Position numbers and translations under genes: made by a program | Shown: positions 60,201-64,000 of the stretch, in pieces | Layout: every line of letters starts with the position of its first letter | Position numbering within the stretch: the stretch's first letter is position 1 | Source of the DNA: Leptothoe sp034932105 | GTDB taxonomy: Bacteria > Cyanobacteriota > Cyanobacteriia > Phormidesmidales > Phormidesmidaceae | Assembly: GCF_034932105.1 (NCBI RefSeq) | Contig: NZ_JAYGIG010000010.1 | Coordinates: forward strand, 20,510-84,509 | Direction: 5' to 3' | Length of the DNA: 64,000 nucleotides | Notes under the pieces: model-generated | Database searches by the model: none | Told to the model about the DNA's origin: nothing | The model's input: only the letters and a program-made list of their open reading frames with translations

Positions 60201-63143
60201 TTACAGGCTGAGCAGGCTGCTTTTTGGCAGACCATGGCGGAAGACGATGCGGTTCCGGCTTTAGAAGACTCGCCGCTCTCTGAAATGTCTGACCCTGAAA
60301 CGTCTAACTCTGGAACTCCTATCCCAGATGTGTTTGGCCTTGAGGCTTTTGATTCTGGAACTCCCTCCCCGGATGCGTTTGTGCCTGAGGCATTTGATGC
60401 TGGGACTTCTGACTTTGAGACTCCTGGCTTGGAAGACGATGTGGTTCCGTCTTTAGAAGACTGGCCGCTCTCTGAAATGTCTGACCCTGAAACGTCTGAC
60501 TCTGGAACTCCTATCCCAGATGTGTTCGGCCTTGAGACTTTTGATTCTGGAACTCCTTCCCCGGATGCGTTTGTTCCTGAGGCATTTGATGATGGGACTT
60601 CTGGCTTTGAGAGTTCTGACTTTGAGAGTTCTGGCTTTGAGGCATTGGTTCCTGAGAATTCTGACTTTGAGAGTTCTGACTTTGAGGCATTGGTTCCTGA
60701 GAATTCTGACTTTGAGAGTTCTGACTTTGAGGCATTGGTTCCTGAGAATTCTGACTTTGAGAGTTCTGGCTTGGAGGCGTTAGATCCTGAGTCTCCTGGC
60801 TTTGAGTTTGCTGACCCTGAAGTGTTTGATGGAGAGGATGAATTAGACGACGGTTCTGATGACTTGTCCTACGAAATGTCCCTAGAGGCTGTTTCGGAAG
60901 ATTTGGCTGAGGATATTGATGACTTATTGATGCCTGCAGATGATTTACCTGTTGCCAGCCCCGAAGTGGCAGAAGCGGCCCTTGATTTGGGTGATCTCGA
61001 GGATCTGTTTGGCCAGTCGTCCCCAGCTGATTTAGCAGCGCTGGAACTGGATGAATTCAGACAGCCTGATAGGGATCCGTCCCTGGATGACTTAGAAGAA
61101 CTGGGCTTGGGCAATATTACATCCCCTGGCACATCCCCTGAGGCATTGGTGCCCCTAATGCCTGATGTGCCTCTGTCTGGGGATGGTGTGGTGCTGCCTA
61201 CTATTGACCCTTTGGTCGGTCCCCCAGGAGGCGCTGATGGGGTGGCCGTGCCGGTTGCTGTACCCCCTGCCATAGCTCCCCCTGTGGCCGTGCCAGAACC
61301 CCCTGCCGTGAATCTTGATGGGGACTGGTTCCTAGGGCTAGATGTGGGGGGCACGGGGCTGTCTGCCGTGCTGATGAATCGTCGCACTGGTCAGGTGTAT
61401 CCCCTCTATTGGCAAACTGCGCCGGATGATGATACCAAGCATTTTCGGTTGCCTGCTATGGCTGTTATGACTTCAGCCCAGGACACCGTAGCGGTGGGCT
61501 ATGACGCCCTGGGGGCCTTAGGGAATGTACTAGATGCCTCTGGCTCGGCAGAGCTGGTGGGGGTGAATCGTCTGAAGCCGTTGTTGAAGGTTGCGGTGGG
61601 CCATGGTCAAACCCTGGCTACGTCTGACCCTTGGGTCCGCTGGTCAGATACGGTGGAGTTACCCATGCTGCAGATGTTGCAGGCCATGGTGGCGCTGATC
61701 AAGCAGGGGGTGCATGGGGGCCAGGCGGTGGGCTTGGAGGGGGATAGCTTGACCCAGGTATTGGCTAAGTTGCAGGGGGTGATTGTGGGCTATCCCACCA
61801 ATTGGCCCGACACCTATAGCTTTAACCTACGTGAAGCTGTGCTGGCGGCTGGTTTAATTGACCAGCCAGGGCAAATTGTGTTTGTGGAAGATGCGATCGC
61901 ATCCGTGCTATCCGGTCTCCCCGATCCTCGCGATAGGACCTTAGCTGAAACCGTATCCCTATCACGCCAGCCCAGTTTATATAATTGCCAGTGGCAAGAT
62001 GGCATGGTGGTTATTAGTGGCGGGGCCATCATGACTGAGTTGGGGTTAATCAACCTACCCCAGGATTTGACCAAGCTCAGCTATGGTGACTTTGCCCTGC
62101 GTGGCTTTGCCTATGCCGGAGATGCCCTGGACCAAGATATTGTCTGCCAGTTGCTGTTACCTGAGGAACGGCGTCAGCCTCTGTCCCCTAACGAAGCCAT
62201 CACCACGCGCTGGGATTGGCAGGGACATCTGACAGCTGAGGATGCCGATTGGACTCAGTTGAACCTGGCGGGTCTCACATTGCCCAATGTGGGCCATGTT
62301 GATTGGGTTCAGCGCTATAGTCTACAGCATCGATTGCTGGGGTCTAATTTGGGTCAAAGCTTATTGGCGGCAGCCCGCCATCTAAAGCTCGCTCTGCAGC
62401 AGCAAAATCAAGTTCAGATCACCCTGGCGGGACAACGCTGGTTGATTAAGCGACGCCACCTGGAAAATCTGATCTTTTTGCCCTATATTCAGCGGATTAA
62501 TCGCTATCTGAATGTGTTGCTGAGCCAGCATACGGCGGATGCTCAATCGATTAAGCAAGTGCTCTGTACCGGTGGATCAGCCTCCTTGCCTGCCATTGCT
62601 CGCTGGCTGCGGCAAAAATTTCCCAATGCCACCATTATTCAAGATACCTATGCCAGTGAGCTGCCCCAAAGCTGCAGCCGGGTGGCCTATGGCCTCGTGA
62701 ATTTGGCCCGCTATCCCCAGGTGCTCAATTTCACTCGGCAGCAATACAGTGACTACTTTTTACTCATGGAGCTGTTACGGGTCTTTCCCCAACAGCCATT
62801 GCCGGTAGGGGCGATCTTGCATCTGTTGGAGCAGCGGGGGATTAATACCCAGGCCTGTCATCTGCATATTTTGGCCCTTTTGGAAGGGCATTTGCCCCCT
62901 GGCCTGGTGCCGACGGCGGCGGATCGAGGGCTGATTTGCGATCGCACCACCGACCTCCCCACCTATCGAGCATTGTTACAAACCCCGCTGTTCACCAAAA
63001 CAATTACCGAATCAGGGAGCCACATGTATATTCCCAACGAAGGTCAAGCCGTACAGCTGCGGGCCTATCTCAGCCGCTTACTGCTGGATAAGGTGCAGAC
63101 CTTAGAAGAACCCTTGATTGCCCAGCTAGAGACACTGGCTTAG
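57216..63143 (+). CDS. giant acidic coiled-coil protein with C-terminal actin/Hsp70-fold domain
   Basis: About 1975 residues from GTG 57216 (AAAGG 8 nt upstream; the frame reaches 57174). Residues about 95-285 are helical and coiled coil. Residues about 285-1365 are extremely Asp/Glu-rich and low in complexity, with repeats: MPDVEAELAQLEAAIA twice, a 64-residue block twice (about 1009-1136) and 15-residue blocks three times (about 1146-1190). Residues about 1371-1700 look like an ASKHA ATPase: FLGLDVGGTGLSAVLMN, VIVGYPTNWP, VVISGGAIMTELGLI and VLCTGGSASLPAIARWL. The second phosphate loop lacks the usual DxGGGT, so ATP hydrolysis may be weak. The function is unknown. Confidence 0.85.
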   Translation: MTSQKDQIQRLIAEIDATLAKPASRLPLGLSGEAERQRQLLGKLFSYLQALEQTFDSPGGWGPIDPGTGDFVGSAQAVSPNLRGPNSGASSLEESASQVLQGLLQEMSYLRENSLKPMRQELEMLQQRRDSLQAEVSVLESQRSPDPFQSEQQINAFLETLMQRLQEQLSAQMMQNFAAMESATLDRLSAADNPVPLMTGQRLEQVRLLQAESDQLLLKLDSTLTAVFNSLQKSVDSYRESLEEGLDQMHGLGRQGEVIFHAFVNHLAQQLGQDASSYLAGGAGEVAQRAALQDPQVTTEVDLGTVQLDELDQALDDLVLDGDVGAEDGLGSDLAFDLSPDLALLGDALPSGGFDLDEDEDITVIQAVGMPDVEAELAQLEAAIASDVDSNDEEITIIQTGSGFNQVVDLEEEITTIQTDDMPDVEAELAQLEAAIADSTSTLDEPIDLDELSAGLEEDDTTLDDLGLTEAADVASEDGEPSSDGGPFLTLDAPLGDLDESLGLLAIGADSGDLLSLTAGQGALGQDALPQIESEDELFSFDANFDRALDVSPSAEESMAQFEAALFSGDSSDPIDLDADDLGAIETTFSPPAADDEPPTEADLLAAAAVADSWLFDLGSVEASGETASEGGDTPLDVLMTPSPSAVPEDTADDVLDDVTVDTLFGDDSAADAAAPIVGATDDQDTVVTSLSDLLPDEQIPEVGADFSDHVPEDVYIAAAADEDLINLVEPRAEQRLLIDFDDGLLVEQLDEDLQRLAGDTFSADYGLEEDDALEPLDQDTLENIVSDLNLEDLNLDDEPALDLVDAEAAATDYAVGDLVGNPVEELVEAPVDQPEAVTALPTSADEDVFDLFEDYAADSVDVDDPSGNDLDLAAIASLPLTDANTDADTEELDLLGLITEPLADDFEDGLPDSLADELSELSAESNALSQEAGEAVIDQFVSDLEAPVIVEDETFSVPAIDAAEPDLDSASTPDLPTDLLNDGLETDSALPDDFLQAEQAAFWQTMAEDDAVPALEDSPLSEMSDPETSNSGTPIPDVFGLEAFDSGTPSPDAFVPEAFDAGTSDFETPGLEDDVVPSLEDWPLSEMSDPETSDSGTPIPDVFGLETFDSGTPSPDAFVPEAFDDGTSGFESSDFESSGFEALVPENSDFESSDFEALVPENSDFESSDFEALVPENSDFESSGLEALDPESPGFEFADPEVFDGEDELDDGSDDLSYEMSLEAVSEDLAEDIDDLLMPADDLPVASPEVAEAALDLGDLEDLFGQSSPADLAALELDEFRQPDRDPSLDDLEELGLGNITSPGTSPEALVPLMPDVPLSGDGVVLPTIDPLVGPPGGADGVAVPVAVPPAIAPPVAVPEPPAVNLDGDWFLGLDVGGTGLSAVLMNRRTGQVYPLYWQTAPDDDTKHFRLPAMAVMTSAQDTVAVGYDALGALGNVLDASGSAELVGVNRLKPLLKVAVGHGQTLATSDPWVRWSDTVELPMLQMLQAMVALIKQGVHGGQAVGLEGDSLTQVLAKLQGVIVGYPTNWPDTYSFNLREAVLAAGLIDQPGQIVFVEDAIASVLSGLPDPRDRTLAETVSLSRQPSLYNCQWQDGMVVISGGAIMTELGLINLPQDLTKLSYGDFALRGFAYAGDALDQDIVCQLLLPEERRQPLSPNEAITTRWDWQGHLTAEDADWTQLNLAGLTLPNVGHVDWVQRYSLQHRLLGSNLGQSLLAAARHLKLALQQQNQVQITLAGQRWLIKRRHLENLIFLPYIQRINRYLNVLLSQHTADAQSIKQVLCTGGSASLPAIARWLRQKFPNATIIQDTYASELPQSCSRVAYGLVNLARYPQVLNFTRQQYSDYFLLMELLRVFPQQPLPVGAILHLLEQRGINTQACHLHILALLEGHLPPGLVPTAADRGLICDRTTDLPTYRALLQTPLFTKTITESGSHMYIPNEGQAVQLRAYLSRLLLDKVQTLEEPLIAQLETLA
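58330..58528 (+). repeat. duplicated acidic block inside the giant gene
   Basis: A 42-bp stretch encoding DVEAELAQLEAAIA occurs at 58330-58371 and again at 58487-58528, differing at only two or three bases. Each copy ends in a HIP1 octamer (GCGATCGC). The flanking EITxIQ segments are also repeated. Confidence 0.85.
60240..60623 (+). repeat. 192-bp in-frame tandem duplication
   Basis: Unit 1 is 60240-60431 and unit 2 is 60432-60623. Each encodes 64 residues, with EDDxVPxLEDxPLSEMSDPETS, GTPIPDVFGLE and GTPSPDAFVPEAFD in both. The two copies are nearly identical, so the duplication is recent. Confidence 0.92.
60651..60785 (+). repeat. 45-bp in-frame minisatellite
   Basis: Three 45-bp units (60651, 60696, 60741) begin CCTGAGAATTCTGACTTTGA. 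The first two are identical, the third diverges at its end. The units themselves are built of 15-bp sub-repeats (SDFES/SDFEA). Encoded block: PENSDFESSDFEALV. Confidence 0.95.
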
Positions 63144-63192
63144 GTAACGGGCGTACTGTGGGCGCAAGGCCGAGGCATCGTTATCGGGCACC

Positions 63193-63249
63193 ATGCCATC
63201 AAAAAAGGACTGGACTGAAAAAATCAGTCCAGTCCTTTTTTGATGGCAT
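63193..63249. terminator. strong bidirectional terminator after the giant gene and cyAbrB
   Basis: A 26-bp perfect stem (63193-63218 with 63224-63249) has an AAAAA loop. The core GGACTGGACTGA is flanked by A6/T6. It serves the convergent genes on both strands. Confidence 0.95.
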
Positions 63250-63297
63250 TTATTAGAGGGTGTATAGTGTCTCGATTAAAGCTATGGATATGGGGCC

Positions 63298-63699
63298 TTA
63301 ATCCTCCTCTTCTTCTTCTTCTTCTTCCTTATTCTCACCTAATTGAATTAAATGAATATGCTTATAGCCGAGCTTAATTTCAAACTCATCGCCCGGCTTT
63401 AACCCCATTTCTTGGGTGTAGGTAGAGCCAATAACAATTTGCCCATTTTTGTGAACGCTAACGCGATAAGTTGGTTCCCGTCCGCGTCCATCCTTTGTGC
63501 TTTCTGGCCCCAGGGGAATACCTCTGGCAGCCAATAGGGCATCATAAAAATCCGTCAGATTAACCCTAACCTGTTTGTCTTTAGTAATGCTGAAATATCC
63601 ACATTCCTTAGCTTTTTCCCGCTTCGGTAGATGGGTGATTTCCTTCATTTTCTGAAGTAGTGCTTTTCCTGTAAGTGGCGTAGATTTAGTATCAGCCAT
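63298..63699 (-). CDS. cyanobacterial AbrB-like transcription regulator (cyAbrB)
   Basis: The product has 133 residues. It opens with PLTGKALLQKMKEITHLPKREKAKECGYF, contains QVRVNLTDFYDALLAARG and ends in the AbrB-type DNA-binding part PTYRVSVHKNGQIVIGSTYTQEMGLKPGDEFEIKLGYKHIHL. The order of domains (binding domain C-terminal) is typical of cyAbrB and unlike Bacillus AbrB. The last 10 residues are Glu/Asp only. cyAbrB proteins regulate carbon/nitrogen genes and hydrogenase in Synechocystis; whether this is type 1 or 2 was not decided. Confidence 0.93.
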   Translation of the reverse strand: MADTKSTPLTGKALLQKMKEITHLPKREKAKECGYFSITKDKQVRVNLTDFYDALLAARGIPLGPESTKDGRGREPTYRVSVHKNGQIVIGSTYTQEMGLKPGDEFEIKLGYKHIHLIQLGENKEEEEEEEED

Positions 63700-64000
63700 C
63701 GGATTTGAAGAATTAATGATTAGGTCTAGAAAGAGGTGAATTAAGTAAACTGACGAAATTAAAGCTGGGTTGCTCTCGATTGCTGATTTGTGTAGAACAC
63801 ATTTGGAATGAGAGATCCGATTATAACAGACGAAAAACCTGTTTATCTAGGAGTATTGCAACCCTAAAATCTAGTAAGCGTCACAGGGGATGCCCAGGCA
63901 TAAGCGAGAGTGGGGACTGAGCAGATCTAGTGTTAGCCTCGACCAAAGGTAATAGGGACGGCGCAGGTAAGCCTGCCCGCGCAGCCCGAACCGCTTCGGT
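63700..64000. other. upstream region of cyAbrB to the window end
   Basis: About 300 bp, AT-rich near the gene (promoter expected on the minus strand) and GC-rich at the far end (63940-64000). No start codon of a new gene was found before the window ends. Confidence 0.4.

Noticed and set aside
60511..60735. Minus-strand frame encoding a repetitive Gln/Ser/Asn-rich peptide
   Set aside because: It is the antisense of the minisatellite in the giant gene; the repetition and lack of stops come from the repeats on the coding strand.

Overview
The window reads as chromosomal DNA of a free-living cyanobacterium. The octamer GCGATCGC (HIP1), expected about once in 64 kb by chance, occurs roughly 30 times. 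The gene content also fits: Psb30 (Ycf12), PSRP-3 (Ycf65), a Ycf55-like DUF3685 protein, a phycobilisome linker, cyAbrB, a glucosyldiacylglycerol synthase-like GT2, plant-type atpB-atpE order, and CIRCE-controlled groESL. The species cannot be fixed from sequence alone; a filamentous Leptolyngbya/Nodosilinea-type lineage is only a guess. There are no rRNA genes, CRISPR arrays, prophage or intact insertion sequences. One tRNA (tRNA-Cys, GCA) is present.

Layout. 1-2.7 kb: a small hypothetical protein, a membrane protein and an HTH protein with a very acidic linker. 2.7-5.4 kb: a compact NAD/ADP-ribose locus. A Nudix plus winged-helix protein (NrtR-like) is divergent from an ADP-ribosylglycohydrolase and a nicotinamidase/isochorismatase-like enzyme, with a GTGTA-N5-TACAC palindrome between them. 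6-9.7 kb: zinc-ribbon protein, DUF3370 protein, HAD phosphatase and ribosomal protein PSRP-3. 10-12 kb: atpB-atpE. 12-15 kb: two secreted proteins, one PEP-CTERM-like and one haemagglutinin-like. 15.2-17.7 kb: groES-groEL with a perfect CIRCE. 18-23 kb: a repeat-rich membrane protein, the Ycf55-like protein and a membrane-anchored CpcL-type phycobilisome linker. 23-30.5 kb: NurA, HisIE, HemL, a HEAT-repeat protein, an SSS symporter and a GNAT. 30.5-34.1 kb: YajQ, MAPEG, a DprA-like Rossmann protein, a phosphotransacetylase-like protein and an EbsA-like protein. 34.4-43 kb: GT2, DUF4149-like protein, two half-size GDT1 manganese/calcium exporters with a YkgJ protein, psb30, ispD, GT9, a lipoprotein, a cupin and a VOC protein. 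43.5-47.3 kb: a sigma-like protein, TPR protein, trmD, ispF and a BON-like protein. 47.3-51.7 kb: ABC permease, GH24 lysozyme, M16 peptidase, fructosamine kinase and tRNA-Cys. 53.7-56.6 kb: a Crp-family regulator, DUF2232 protein and CobT-like protein. 57.2-63.7 kb: a giant (about 1975 residue) acidic protein ending in an actin/Hsp70-fold domain, then cyAbrB.

Themes. (1) Photosynthesis and its support: CpcL, psb30, hemL, atpBE, ispD/ispF, PSRP-3. (2) NAD and ADP-ribose turnover at 2.7-5.4 kb, probably under one operator. (3) An unusual DNA pattern: at least three genes (the phosphotransacetylase-like gene, a GDT1 half-gene and ispF) carry tandem duplications of their own 3-prime ends running past the stop codon; groES may be a fourth. 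(4) A pair of about 110-125 bp dispersed repeats in opposite orientation flanking the 36-39 kb block. (5) Recently expanded minisatellites inside the giant acidic gene. Function calls rest on motif recognition by eye; no database search was run.
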